Assembly: GCA_014084085.1 (NCBI GenBank) | Contig: NPFB01000122.1 | Coordinates: 114,376-178,375 of the forward strand | Direction of reading: 5' to 3' | Source of the DNA: Hondaea fermentalgiana | Lineage: Eukaryota > Sar > Bigyra > Thraustochytrida > Thraustochytriidae | DNA length: 64,000 nt | In this document: one piece after another, positions 11,985 to 22,097 of the stretch | Layout of the letters: every line of letters begins with the position of its first letter | Position numbering within the stretch: position 1 is the stretch's first letter | Translations under genes and position numbers: made by a program | Notes under the pieces: generated by a model | What the model saw: the letters and a program-made list of their open reading frames with translations, nothing else | What the model was told of the DNA's origin: nothing | Database searches by the model: none

Positions 11985-14618
11985 ATGAGCACGCCCGTGA
12001 GCCCGACCGGGAGCGACGCCGGCACCGTGCAGGCGCCGCCCACCGCGAGCGGCGTGAGCGTGCGCAGCGGATTCACCACACGCACGCCTCTGAGCCCCAG
12101 CACGCTGCGCAGCCCGCGGCAGCGACCCAGGACGCAGTCCAGCGCGACGTGGCGTAAGAGCCTCTCCAGCGCCGACGAGGCGCTCGAAAAGGCTCTCAAG
12201 AAACCCGCCGCGGCCACCCCGGAAGAACCTGCACCCGAACCTGACCACGAGGTGCGCATGCTCTCCAGCCACACCGGCCGCTTCGAGGATAGCGAGTTCG
12301 ACGAGAATGAGAGACTCGACAAACACGAAAACCTCTTTTGCGGATTCCTCCGCCGCAGGCCAATCAAGTCCTTTCTCTTTGTGCTCGGCATCACCCTCAT
12401 GATTGCCGGCGCATGCATGAAGGCCATTGACCGCGTCGACATTCGCCAGGTCCCAGAGGCTCTGCTCTTTGTTGGCTCTTCCCTGGCCATGGGTATCGTT
12501 GCCGACGTCATCACAGAGACCTTCGGAGGCCTCCTCACAGCAATGGTCGGCATCGCCGGACGCCGACACAAAGAGGCCGAGTACCAGCTCGCCGTCGCCC
12601 ACTTTTACTACCGCAGTGTCATCAGCAAAATCGACGTTCTCATCTGGGACCTTCTCGTCATCATCATGTTCACTAGCTTTGTACCCCGTGCGTCCGACAG
12701 CACTGCCATCGTGCCTACCTGGGAGCAGGCTTATTACTATCTTATTCGCCTCCTCGGCATCTGGGCCATGGTTCTCTTTGCACGCGTCCTCACGCAGCTC
12801 TTCCGCATGTACCTGACACAGGACTTTGGCGTGCGCTCCTTTTCGTCGCGTGTCAAGGACTCGCTCGACCGCGAGATCCTGCTCGCAAAGCTTCGCATGG
12901 TCCGCCCCAACCCCAACTTTCTCAGTCTCGCCAACCGCCTTCGCGTCGTCATGGACAACGGCTACGGCGATCCTGAACTCTGGCAGGCCGTTGTCCGCCA
13001 CGTCAACACGCACCACGTCGATGGCTTCGAACCCACCTCCGGCAAGCATGTGCCCGTCAAGCCCGGCCAGGATCCCGGCCTCAGCCGTCGCGCACGCCCC
13101 GTTGCAGCTTCCATCTTCTCACGTCTCATGGAAAGCATCAAAGAACAGCGATATGACTTTCTCCATAGCGACGAGAACCTCGTAGATGGCGAACATAGCG
13201 ACAGCGACGACGACAATGATCCGGCGTCTAGCGAAGACACCGTCGTCAACGCCGAGCGCAAGGCAACCGGCAAGTCTTCCCGTGCCGATGGCGGCATTCG
13301 CAACATGGAAAGCTTCCGCACCATCCGGAGCGATGAGCCCGCCGAGACGCCCGCTCTCGACGAAGCCGACGAAGCCGCCAACGATCAAGGCGACGATGAT
13401 GAGATTGCCAGCGAGTTGATGCCTCCTCCTCTGGACTTTAGCGATCCCAACACGCGTGTCGACCTTGACGATCTCCAGGGCCACTTTGACAATGATGAGA
13501 AACATGGCGCCGCCGTTACCACAAAGGCACAGTCCCACTTGCGCGAACTCGATGAAGAACCCCCCATGGAGACCCTGCAGGCCATTCAGGAAGAGTACGC
13601 ACAGCTTCAGGATAGTGACAAGAGCGACTCCAGTCGCCGCCAGCTTCTTTCGCACATGTCTTCCCGTCTTGGCAACAAGGTCTTCTTCAAGGACGAGGTG
13701 CTTCAGGCTCTCAAGCAGATTGACTCCGCCTACAACTGGGAACATGTCTGGTCTCAGCACTTTGACCCCAAGGGGAGCGGCCTTCTCACCTGGCCTCGCA
13801 TGCGCACTATGGTCTTGAACTTTTACGAGCAACGCTACAACCTGTCGCTCTCGCTTCAGGATTCCAACGCTGCCATCAAGAGCATGGACGTCACCATTCT
13901 CTCCATCCTTCTCGTCATTGTCACGCTCATCAGTCTCACCTTTTTCACGACCGACATTGCCTCCACGCTCACCAGCTTTGCGACCGTTGTCGTCGGCTAC
14001 TCTTTCATTTTTGGCAACAGCGCCATGCAGTCCTTCGAGAACATCATCTTCCTCTTTGGTGTGCATCCCTACGATGTCGGTGATACCCTGCTCTTCAACA
14101 ACAACCGCTATACCGTCAGCCGCATTCGCCTTCTCACCACGGACTTTGTGCAGGCCGATGGTGCGATGATGCGCCTGCAGAACTCGTACGTGGCCACTCT
14201 CGGACCCATTTTTAACCTCGACACCTCCCGCAACCATTCCATTGGCTTGGATCTCTACTTTCCGGCCACCGATGTGCGCGAGTCCACGGTCAAGGCCATC
14301 CGCAATTCTCTCAACGAGTTTGTCAAGGCCAACCCTTCCTCTTTCGAAGGTGCATTTTTCACGGCCCGCAACTTTCTTCACCCTCTCGAGGGCAACGGAG
14401 AGCTCCCTGGCAAGGGTACGCACGCCACCCATGTTCACTTTGTGCTTTGGATCACCTACGCGTACTCTTTCAACGATGCCGGTCGCATTTTTATGGATCA
14501 GACCCAGATCATCACGCACTTGTCAGAGACGCTCGCTACCCTGGGTCTCAGCAAGCCCATCATCGACGACACACACCACGGCGCGCAACGCTTTGGTACT
14601 TCGTCTGGCCAGCAGTAA
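11985..14618 (+). CDS. MscS/MSL-type mechanosensitive channel, array copy 1
   Basis: An 877-residue membrane channel of the MscS-like family (plant MSL / fission yeast Msy type), which opens under membrane tension. Seen: about four N-terminal helices (first near 127-147), then a conserved HHVDG box (H343), an acidic Ser-rich insert (about 375-560), an EF-hand-like loop starting D594 with Arg at its last position, and the fifth helix after M634. Next come the pore helix ending VGYSFIFGNS, the family motif HPYDVGD, and the C-terminal beta domain. It is intronless; the start ATG lies in GAAGATGAG. First of four head-to-tail paralogues; this copy has an Asn-rich loop (LLFNNNRY) after the pore where copies 3 and 4 have an Asp-Asp-Arg turn. 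Location (plasma, contractile vacuole or organelle membrane) cannot be told from the sequence. Confidence 0.92.
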   Translation: MSTPVSPTGSDAGTVQAPPTASGVSVRSGFTTRTPLSPSTLRSPRQRPRTQSSATWRKSLSSADEALEKALKKPAAATPEEPAPEPDHEVRMLSSHTGRFEDSEFDENERLDKHENLFCGFLRRRPIKSFLFVLGITLMIAGACMKAIDRVDIRQVPEALLFVGSSLAMGIVADVITETFGGLLTAMVGIAGRRHKEAEYQLAVAHFYYRSVISKIDVLIWDLLVIIMFTSFVPRASDSTAIVPTWEQAYYYLIRLLGIWAMVLFARVLTQLFRMYLTQDFGVRSFSSRVKDSLDREILLAKLRMVRPNPNFLSLANRLRVVMDNGYGDPELWQAVVRHVNTHHVDGFEPTSGKHVPVKPGQDPGLSRRARPVAASIFSRLMESIKEQRYDFLHSDENLVDGEHSDSDDDNDPASSEDTVVNAERKATGKSSRADGGIRNMESFRTIRSDEPAETPALDEADEAANDQGDDDEIASELMPPPLDFSDPNTRVDLDDLQGHFDNDEKHGAAVTTKAQSHLRELDEEPPMETLQAIQEEYAQLQDSDKSDSSRRQLLSHMSSRLGNKVFFKDEVLQALKQIDSAYNWEHVWSQHFDPKGSGLLTWPRMRTMVLNFYEQRYNLSLSLQDSNAAIKSMDVTILSILLVIVTLISLTFFTTDIASTLTSFATVVVGYSFIFGNSAMQSFENIIFLFGVHPYDVGDTLLFNNNRYTVSRIRLLTTDFVQADGAMMRLQNSYVATLGPIFNLDTSRNHSIGLDLYFPATDVRESTVKAIRNSLNEFVKANPSSFEGAFFTARNFLHPLEGNGELPGKGTHATHVHFVLWITYAYSFNDAGRIFMDQTQIITHLSETLATLGLSKPIIDDTHHGAQRFGTSSGQQ

Positions 14619-16541
14619 AATTGTCCATTTTTCTTCAAGCCTCTCGTCCTTTGACGTTGTCTGTCCAAGATGGGAGGAGGGAGAGGCAGCTGCGCCACGC
14701 AAATCCAAGATTTCCCCACGAGGAGCTGTTTATGACGACCGTTTTTCCCTCTCTTTCTCAACTCTATTATTCGTATCCGCTCCTGTCCTGCACATCATAT
14801 ATTTTTTATTCCATCAATCATCTTTGCCCCTGCTCGGTTTTGGCCTCGTCTCATTTCCTTTCATGCACCCGTGCTGCTGCCTGGTGCGCTCAACGAGGAG
14901 ACCATGGCAGTGGTGAATGCATGCTTGCTTTCTTTCTTTCGAAAGCCTGCCTCAGCCTTGAAGTGAGAAAGAGTGCAAAAAGAGCCTCCTTCACGTCCTG
15001 CGCCTTAAGGACACAACGAACGCCTCGTGGAATCCCATGGATGGAAGCACTTGGCCAGGGTCGATTTTCCTCGCTGCTGTTGACGTGACTTCCTCCCAGA
15101 TGCACCATCAACTTACACCCATGCCGTGATCCACGCACGCCTGTTTTGCATTTTCCTAAGGAACAGATCGAGCGAGAATCTCGTGCCCGGGCCGCAGCGA
15201 TGACGTGGTGTTCGCCGTAGCTACCGGGCTGTTGCGCTCTTGGCAGCAAATCGCTGTCGTTATTCACCAACCGTTGCGTGCAGTCCTGGTCGCGCTCACA
15301 GCGAGCCTTGAGATTCGTGAAGATCCCGGAACCTCGCGCTCGCTCGCTTTGTCAAGAAGCTCCACGACCAGCAGCAGCTGCAGCATGCAGCAGCGGCAGC
15401 GGCAGCGGCAGCGACAGATCTGGGATCGGCAAATAGATTGTTGGTGGGCCGGCCACGCTGACCCTCAAGTCATCCTCAAGATGCACACAAACGTCCGTTC
15501 TCGTGTGCAAAAACTGTCCAACGTTAGCGCCAACGCAGACGCGCAGTCCACGCCAGCACGGCTGTTTTGCAGTGCGCCAGTCCCCTGCTGCATTCTTCTT
15601 CGTCGTCTTTTGGCCGCTGCAGAGGAGCGCCCGCCTTCTTCCCTTCTTGGGAAGCCTGGTGTGTGTTTTCGTCCCCCACGAGCGCTCCTCGCAGGTATGT
15701 GCAGCACGCACCAGACGCAGAACATTTACAGCTCTTTGTACTTATCATGCTTTTGTGTTTGGTACGAAGTGCTGACTTCAGCCTTGGGGGACGCGGGTTT
15801 CCCACCGCGCTTGTACTTGTATCAGAGCTCGCGCGCAGAACCTTTTTTCGCGCGCACAAGAACAGAAATTCCTCGCATGTGATGCGTGCGGGCGGTACCG
15901 TGCGCATCTTCATCCTGCATTTCCTGTTCGCCTTGCGGCCGCCGCTCCGACACCGCCCGCCTCGCTCGGCGCAGCGCAGCGCGCAAGCACGCACGCTCCG
16001 ACCCGGCCGGGAGCGCATCCCCGGTTTATTTCGGCGGCCGAAGCGAAGGAAGGATCGGGGTCGCGCGTGGTAGCGGTTGGCTGGCTGCAAGGCACGCAGC
16101 CGCTTCCACAGGTCGCCTTGCGTGCTTTCCAGCACCGCCTTGGGATTCCTCCACTCCGCTCCAACCCGGAGGCGGCCACGAATACCCGGCAGCGACAGCG
16201 ACTTGCATCTGCACGCCTGCAGAATCCCTGCACTTGGTCGGCCGCGTGCGTTTATCTGCGTGTCTGTTTGTTTGTTGATGGTTGGTTGGTCGGTTTGTCT
16301 GTTTGTAGCTGCCATTGTCGGCCGGGCAAGTGTGCTTGCTTCTGCAGCCATTCTCCGATTGTCTCCAGGAAGCGAAGCGAGGCGAGAAAAAGCGCGCAGC
16401 GAGCTCGGTCTCGGCGGCCGGCAATCAAGAACTGCGCGCCGCGGCCGCCCCCGGTCGCGCCCGAGCAGCGCAGGAGCTGCCGCGCCGCGCCGCGCCGACG
16501 CGGGGCGCGCTGGCTGGGTCTGCGTGCGGAGGCCGCGCGCG
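14619..16541. other. Intergenic region, channel copies 1-2
   Basis: About 1.9 kb with no supportable gene. It contains a GCAGCG repeat (15386-15415) and TTTG/GGTT-rich short repeats near 16260-16310. The frame of copy 2 stays open through the last 465 bases, with an in-frame ATG at 16278, so a longer N-terminus is possible though the peptide looks like translated leader. Confidence 0.5.
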
Positions 16542-19500
16542 ATGGAGGGGCCCTCCATGGACCCGTTGGAGAAGAACAGGGACAGCGGCGACGACAGCCC
16601 AGACGCCACCGGGGAGCAGGACGGCGCGCCGCTGTACGCCAGGGTGGGCGACGTCTCCGCGGAGCCGTGCGAGGAGCAGCAGCTCGACGGCGAGCAGTAC
16701 GGGGCGCGCGTGCAGCACGACCCTGACCAGGACGAAAAGCTTGCAGCGTGGCAGGGCTTGCAGCACCTTCAACAGCAGCAGCAGGAGGACGACCTGGGGA
16801 ACGTCCCGTGGAGTGGCGAGGGCAACGAGCAGCTACAGAGCAGCTGGAATAATCAGACGCTCGACAAGGATGAGGCCCAGTTCGCTCAAGAACTTGCGCA
16901 ACAGCAGCTAGGGATAGAACTTCAGCATCGTCTGGAAAGCCATGTTGACCAAACTCAACAGCAGAAACATCAAGGCGGTGGTGACCAAGAAGACGCGCAA
17001 CAGCATGCAACCGTCCCGACCCAAGCACACAACAATGGATACGATGAACAAAACGCCAATTATCAATCAAATCAATTCAACACAAGTCAATTCGACTCAG
17101 GTCATAGCAATTACAATGACAGCAGTGGTGGAATTCATCTCCTCAATACGGACGAAGTCCAGCAAGACAATCACATCGAGCAACAGCTCAGCACAAATAA
17201 AGGCAAAGAGGACAAAGATGGGAACACGCAAGACGACCACTGTGATGGAAAGCAGCAGCAAGAACAAGATGCCAGCGAAGGAGCTCAAGAAAATGAAAAG
17301 AGCACTTCAAAAGAAGTTCAATCATCGCATCATTCGGAATCGAAAAAGTTCACCTCATTCTTACCCATGTCGGTGTTTAAATCCAGGGCGCACGTTGTTT
17401 CCTCTATTCAAGAAGGCGTCGCTTCGACGCCAGGTCTCCCCGAGGAGCAAGTGCATCCAGAAGTTTTGCAACCCAATGATCCAAAACAGGCGGCTGATGC
17501 AGAAATGGAAATGCATCTACAGAGCCTTAGCGGGCCCACACAGGCCGAAGAGCAGGCCAAGGAAACTCTATACGTTGCGGACTCGCACGAGAGCGACGAC
17601 AAGGGAAAGAACCACTCTGATGAAGATTGGTCCTCGGACTCGGAGTCCACCGACTCGAACACAACCGCGGGGCCCTTGTGCTTTTGCTTTCGAGGAAGGC
17701 GATTCGCGCGTAAACTCCGTCGCTACATCACTCTTCGGCCCGTGCGCATCGCTATTTTCTCCGTGGGTCTGATCCTTATTATTGTGGGATCATTCATGAA
17801 GGCTTTTAATGTTCTCGACGACCGCTACTTACCCACGGCGCTTTTATTCACGGGCTGCTCCCTTAGCTCAGGCATTATTGCTGACCTCATTGTTGTCAGC
17901 ATCTTTTGGCTGCTCTCCAAGCTCGTGCACGTTTCCGAAAACAAAGAGGTCGAATACTTTGTCACGGCAACTGTCTTTTACCTCGGCAATATCCGCAACG
18001 GCCTTATCAATCTCTTGTGGTGTCTTATCATCATCATCATGCTCGTCTGCTGGGTCCCACGCGACGACAACGAGACCATTGTTCCGAAATGGTCATCTGC
18101 TTATTACCACACGATCCGTATCCTCGCCATCCTCGCGCTCACCATTCTCGCGCGAATCATCTCTGTGCTCTTGCGCTCGTACCTCGTTCAGGGCTTTGGC
18201 ACTCGCTCGTACCAGGAAAAGGTCAAAGAAACGCTTGGAGAGGAAATCATTCTTGCAAAGCTGCGCCGCGTCAAACCCGACCCCGTCCTCACAAGTTTGC
18301 AGTCGCGCACGCAGCTTGTCATTCGCGAGGGAGGCACCGTTGGTCCCGAGCTCTGGCAAAATTTGTTGCGTTACGTGAATTCCCACCACGTCGATGGCCT
18401 CGAGCCGCGCAATGGCCATCACCAGGCCGTTCAGCCGGGCGTTGACAATGGGCTTTCCAAGCGTTCACACCCCGTTGCGATCTCCGTCTTTGCTTGGCTC
18501 GTTGCTCGCATCGATGCGATCAAGAAACCCACAAAGCAACAACGACCCAATAATAGTACCGGACATTCACGCAGCGCATCCTTTCATAGCGCCGGGACCG
18601 GAGATAGTCTGGACGATGACACCTTGTACGATCGCGATCTAGACAACGCCTGGAATACCAATACGTTCGATGAGCGGAGCGCAACTGAATCGCCGCCAGT
18701 TGCCTCTCTTTTTGCGCGCTCCGCAAGCCCGCCAATGCCGCCGCCCTCTTCGACGTCTTCTTCGAACGTGTCAATGCAGTCTCTCGCAAGGCCCAACCTT
18801 GCGAGTACACGGAACGCAGACCGCTCCTCAATGTTTGAGCTTGCAGAGCCGGCTGTACGATCGCGATCCTCGGGCGAAGTTCCACGAGCGCGCCGTCGTA
18901 AAGGCCCAACCACCTTTGCCGGCGTCATGCGCAGGGCCAAAGCTGCGCTCGACCCCATTGGGGACAGCCGCGCATCAACACCAAGGAGCATGGACCGTAT
19001 CGAGCTTTTAGCGCGCAACGAGGCGCTGTCGTATGCGCGGCAGAAACGGAAAGCCTTTGCCAAGGATAACGGGCAGACGCGCCTCTCTTTGCGGTTCTTG
19101 CTCAAGCAGGATGTCTTACCGATCCTCCAAGAAATTGACTCTGCATTTGACTGGGACCACCTTTGGGAAAAGTATTTTGATCCCAAACGCAATGGCTTTG
19201 TTACGTGGCACACCTTTAAGGAGGTCATTACTGGCTTTTATGAGGCGCGCTACAACCTAGCGCTTACGCTGGCGGACTCGCAGGCTGTCCTCAAGAGCAT
19301 GGATGTCGTCATTATGTCTGTGCTCATGATGCTCGTCATCACCATGGGACTTGCACTGTACAGCACAGAGCTTGTCGCAATGCTTGCGAGCATCGGCACG
19401 GTCATCGTCGGCTACTCATTCGTCTTTGGAAGCACAGTGGCGTCGTCCTTTGAGAACATTGTCTTTCTCTTTGGCATTCATCAGTATGATGTCGGTGACT

Positions 19501-20219
19501 CGCTCTACATGAACGGCGACTTTTACACCGTCTTGCGCATTCGCTTGCTCACGACTGACTTTTTGCAAATGGATGGCAACTTTATTCGGCTTGAAAATCA
19601 TCAAGTGGCGGCCATGGCCCCGATCTCGAATTTGTCAACTTCGCGCAACCACGCCGTTCGTCTCGAGACCTTCATCCCGACCGTTGAAGCCACCGAAGCC
19701 TTCATTTTAAAGCTCAAGGAGAAGATCAAGACGTATGCAGACAATAACCCGCATCTCTATGCGTACATTATCGCGCAGGCGCGCGATCTCATGCACCCTA
19801 TGCGCGCGACAGGCGAAATGGCGGCCTGGGGTACGCATCCCACGCACACGCGCATAATATTCTGGGTAGAGTTTTCCTTTTCCTTTGAGGATGTTGGTCG
19901 CGTATTTGACGCTCAATCTCAATGCGTTGTGAAAATTGGCGACATTCTCACGAGCCTTGGTGTCGTAAAACCCCTCTTGGACGGACCCTTAGTGGGTGCA
20001 CGTCCTAGCGACAGCGACTCTACGGCCGCCAAGGTCGAGCCCCACCGCCCACGCATGGCTCCTTTGACGGGCCCAATCACTGCGAGCAGCTATATGAGTT
20101 CTCAACCCGCTGCAGAGGGCCGCGACTCGCCCGTCTTGCAAGCCCCGATCCCGATGCGCGTGCACTACGACGAGCACCAGGAATTCCCGCCTCGAACGAC
20201 CACGCCCGCAAACTATTGA
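16542..20219 (+). CDS. MscS/MSL-type mechanosensitive channel, array copy 2 (long Gln-rich N-terminus)
   Basis: A 1225-residue paralogue, the longest in the array. The first roughly 395 residues are hydrophilic, Gln/Asp/Ser-rich and probably disordered. The core follows: first helix at about 400-425, HHVDG box (H615), a Ser/Arg-rich insert (about 650-840), an EF-hand-like loop starting D880 (FDPKRNGFVTW, Thr at position 12), the fifth helix after M920, and the pore helix with VGYSFVFGST. The motif HQYDVGD replaces the HPYDVGD of the other copies, and the beta domain comes next. The C-terminal tail is about 60 residues longer than in copy 1. I chose the ATG at 16542 because the preceding peptide is Arg-rich and repeat-like; 16278 is the alternative. 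Intronless as read. Confidence 0.9.
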   Translation: MEGPSMDPLEKNRDSGDDSPDATGEQDGAPLYARVGDVSAEPCEEQQLDGEQYGARVQHDPDQDEKLAAWQGLQHLQQQQQEDDLGNVPWSGEGNEQLQSSWNNQTLDKDEAQFAQELAQQQLGIELQHRLESHVDQTQQQKHQGGGDQEDAQQHATVPTQAHNNGYDEQNANYQSNQFNTSQFDSGHSNYNDSSGGIHLLNTDEVQQDNHIEQQLSTNKGKEDKDGNTQDDHCDGKQQQEQDASEGAQENEKSTSKEVQSSHHSESKKFTSFLPMSVFKSRAHVVSSIQEGVASTPGLPEEQVHPEVLQPNDPKQAADAEMEMHLQSLSGPTQAEEQAKETLYVADSHESDDKGKNHSDEDWSSDSESTDSNTTAGPLCFCFRGRRFARKLRRYITLRPVRIAIFSVGLILIIVGSFMKAFNVLDDRYLPTALLFTGCSLSSGIIADLIVVSIFWLLSKLVHVSENKEVEYFVTATVFYLGNIRNGLINLLWCLIIIIMLVCWVPRDDNETIVPKWSSAYYHTIRILAILALTILARIISVLLRSYLVQGFGTRSYQEKVKETLGEEIILAKLRRVKPDPVLTSLQSRTQLVIREGGTVGPELWQNLLRYVNSHHVDGLEPRNGHHQAVQPGVDNGLSKRSHPVAISVFAWLVARIDAIKKPTKQQRPNNSTGHSRSASFHSAGTGDSLDDDTLYDRDLDNAWNTNTFDERSATESPPVASLFARSASPPMPPPSSTSSSNVSMQSLARPNLASTRNADRSSMFELAEPAVRSRSSGEVPRARRRKGPTTFAGVMRRAKAALDPIGDSRASTPRSMDRIELLARNEALSYARQKRKAFAKDNGQTRLSLRFLLKQDVLPILQEIDSAFDWDHLWEKYFDPKRNGFVTWHTFKEVITGFYEARYNLALTLADSQAVLKSMDVVIMSVLMMLVITMGLALYSTELVAMLASIGTVIVGYSFVFGSTVASSFENIVFLFGIHQYDVGDSLYMNGDFYTVLRIRLLTTDFLQMDGNFIRLENHQVAAMAPISNLSTSRNHAVRLETFIPTVEATEAFILKLKEKIKTYADNNPHLYAYIIAQARDLMHPMRATGEMAAWGTHPTHTRIIFWVEFSFSFEDVGRVFDAQSQCVVKIGDILTSLGVVKPLLDGPLVGARPSDSDSTAAKVEPHRPRMAPLTGPITASSYMSSQPAAEGRDSPVLQAPIPMRVHYDEHQEFPPRTTTPANY

Positions 20220-20314
20220 AACAATCTGTCTCTTACTCTTACTAAACCAACACAGATCTTGGTCCAAATTGCTTGGTTGATCCAAATCGCTTGCTCCAAA
20301 TTGCTTGGTCCAAA

Positions 20315-20315
<1 letters not shown>

Positions 20316-20370
<55 letters not shown>
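20316..20370. repeat. (GCTT)n tetranucleotide repeat
   Basis: About 13 GCTT units, about 100 bases after the stop of channel copy 2. It is preceded at 20260-20315 by three or four imperfect copies of a 15-16 base unit TCCAAATTGCTTG, from which the GCTT run seems to have expanded. Confidence 0.95.
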
Positions 20371-21257
20371 CCTCTGGTCGTGGCGGTCCAAGAGACCCTA
20401 CCCTGTTCCCTTCAAGCTGTTGGTCGCACTTTTTCTCCTACCTTATGTGCGATCTTCTGGCCCTTGACTTTTCGGAAGCCCGCGGCCTGGCAGGAGGCTG
20501 CGTTGGCCGGAGGCCGGTCTGGTCTGGAAAGCCGGGCTCGCCGAACGCTTCCCCACCACCGGAGCCGGACGTCGGCCGCCCCGACGAGACAAGACAAGAC
20601 AACCCGCCAGTCTCACGTAGTCCCGTACCTCCATCGGCCGCCGCCACTGACCGAAAAAAAAGTCCGAGTTCGTCGTTGTTCTTGACGCCTGCTCCAAAGA
20701 CCGGCCGCCACAGCTTTTTGCCAGGCACTGGCACCTGCACCTGTCTGTACCTGCACCTGCAGGCGGCAGAGGGTGGCGGCTGCCAAGGAGCTCGCGTCGC
20801 TCGCTCGCTCGCTCGCGCGCTCGTTCCTAGAAAAGTCTCCTTCGCGCTGGCCAGGGCTCGCGGGCGTCCGTCTGCATATCTTCGACTTCGAGCCAACCTG
20901 AGCCAATCGATTGGCGGCGCCGTCCGTGCTGGTATACGTCCGCCACCTCGACCCCAGCCAGGCCTCACATCAACCCCAGCCAGAGCAGAGCGTCCACCCG
21001 CCCGCCCAAAGAAGCGTCCTCGAAAGCGTCCGTCCTCTCGTCCCGAGCCAGCCAGCCAGCCACCTGGCCAGCCGTGCTCTCTTCGCGCCCGCGTGTCGTC
21101 TTCATCTCGCGTCCCTCATCTCGCGCCCGGCCACCGGCTTTCCTCCCTCGCGGTCGATCTCCTCGTTCGTCCGGCCGCCGCTGTCTCCGCCGCCGTCGCC
21201 GCCAAAGAAGAAGCCCCCGCCGGCAGGCCGTCGAAGAGCGCGGGCGCGTCGCTCTTC

Positions 21258-21301
21258 CGATGATCGATCGATCGATCGATCGATCTCAAGATCGATCATC
21301 G
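21258..21301. repeat. CGATGATCGATC inverted repeat with GATC core
   Basis: Perfect 12-base arms (CGATGATCGATC / GATCGATCATCG) enclose further GATC units, so a long hairpin or cruciform can form. It lies about 800 bases before the start of channel copy 3. Confidence 0.85.
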
Positions 21302-21640
21302 TCCCGGTCGAGGTCGATCTCACGGTCACTTTCCCACTGGCCACTGGCCGTGTTCTTCTTCTTCCACCATTCGTTCGGCCACCCCTCGAGCCGTTCCCTG
21401 CGGTAGGGCCGGGAGCCCTGCCTGCCTGCTCTTTGCTTTGCTTTCCTTTCCACCAGGCCGCTGCCTCGCGGCGAGAAGCGCGAGCTCGACGAAACGCGCT
21501 GCCTTCCGCAGCCGCCACCTCCTGCGTGGCACGCATGGCTCGGCCCTCCCCCCCTGCACGCGGAGCAGATCAACGGTACCCGCGGGAGTGTCCATCCCGC
21601 GCGCGCAGCGCCGCGCAGCGCCAGCACAGCGCAGCGCGAC

Positions 21641-21673
21641 ACAACACAACACAACACAACACAACACAACACA
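21641..21673. repeat. (ACAAC)6 pentanucleotide repeat
   Basis: Six perfect ACAAC units upstream of channel copy 3, an A-rich run in a GC-rich setting. Confidence 0.96.
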
Positions 21674-22097
21674 GCGCGGCCGCGAGGCACGTTTGCTCTT
21701 CTCCGCGCGCAGCCTCGAGCAGTGGCCGTCTGATGAAAGTTGTCGTTCCAAGCGAGAACAACTTCCTCGTGGCCGCACGAAGAATGTGCGACGGGGGCAG
21801 GTGCTGCGGCAGAAGCAGGCTGCGATAATGGCGGCGAAACGACCCCGGCTGCGGCGTGCCGAGAAGGGAGGGAGCCTGGGAGGAGCAGCTGCAGGCATAC
21901 CGGCATCGCCGCATTTGCATGGCGGGGGCCGATTGAGACGTTGGCCGAGCGAGAGACTGCCTGGCTGGCTGGCTGGCTGGCTGACTGATTGACTGCCTGT
22001 CCGGTGAGGCGACCGTGGCTCTCGCAGGCCAGGCCAGGCCAGGCCAGGCAAGACGAGGGAGGGGTCCGTGGCGTGCACGAGAAAGCAGACCGCGACG

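Larger units (their letters stand above)
20220..22097. other. Intergenic region, channel copies 2-3
   Basis: About 1.9 kb of GC-rich DNA with no gene I can support. Besides the listed repeats it has a CAGGC pentanucleotide run at 22024-22050, just before the copy 3 start. Open frames on both strands give only Arg/Ser/Pro-rich products. Confidence 0.5.

Noticed and set aside
13119..14519. A 466-codon antisense frame within channel copy 1
   Set aside because: Mirror of a GC-rich coding sequence with strong third-position bias; the sense frame has a clear family match.
16077..16541. N-terminal extension of channel copy 2
   Set aside because: Open frame in GC-rich leader; the peptide is Arg-rich and only one internal ATG (16278) exists. 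Possible but less likely than 16542.
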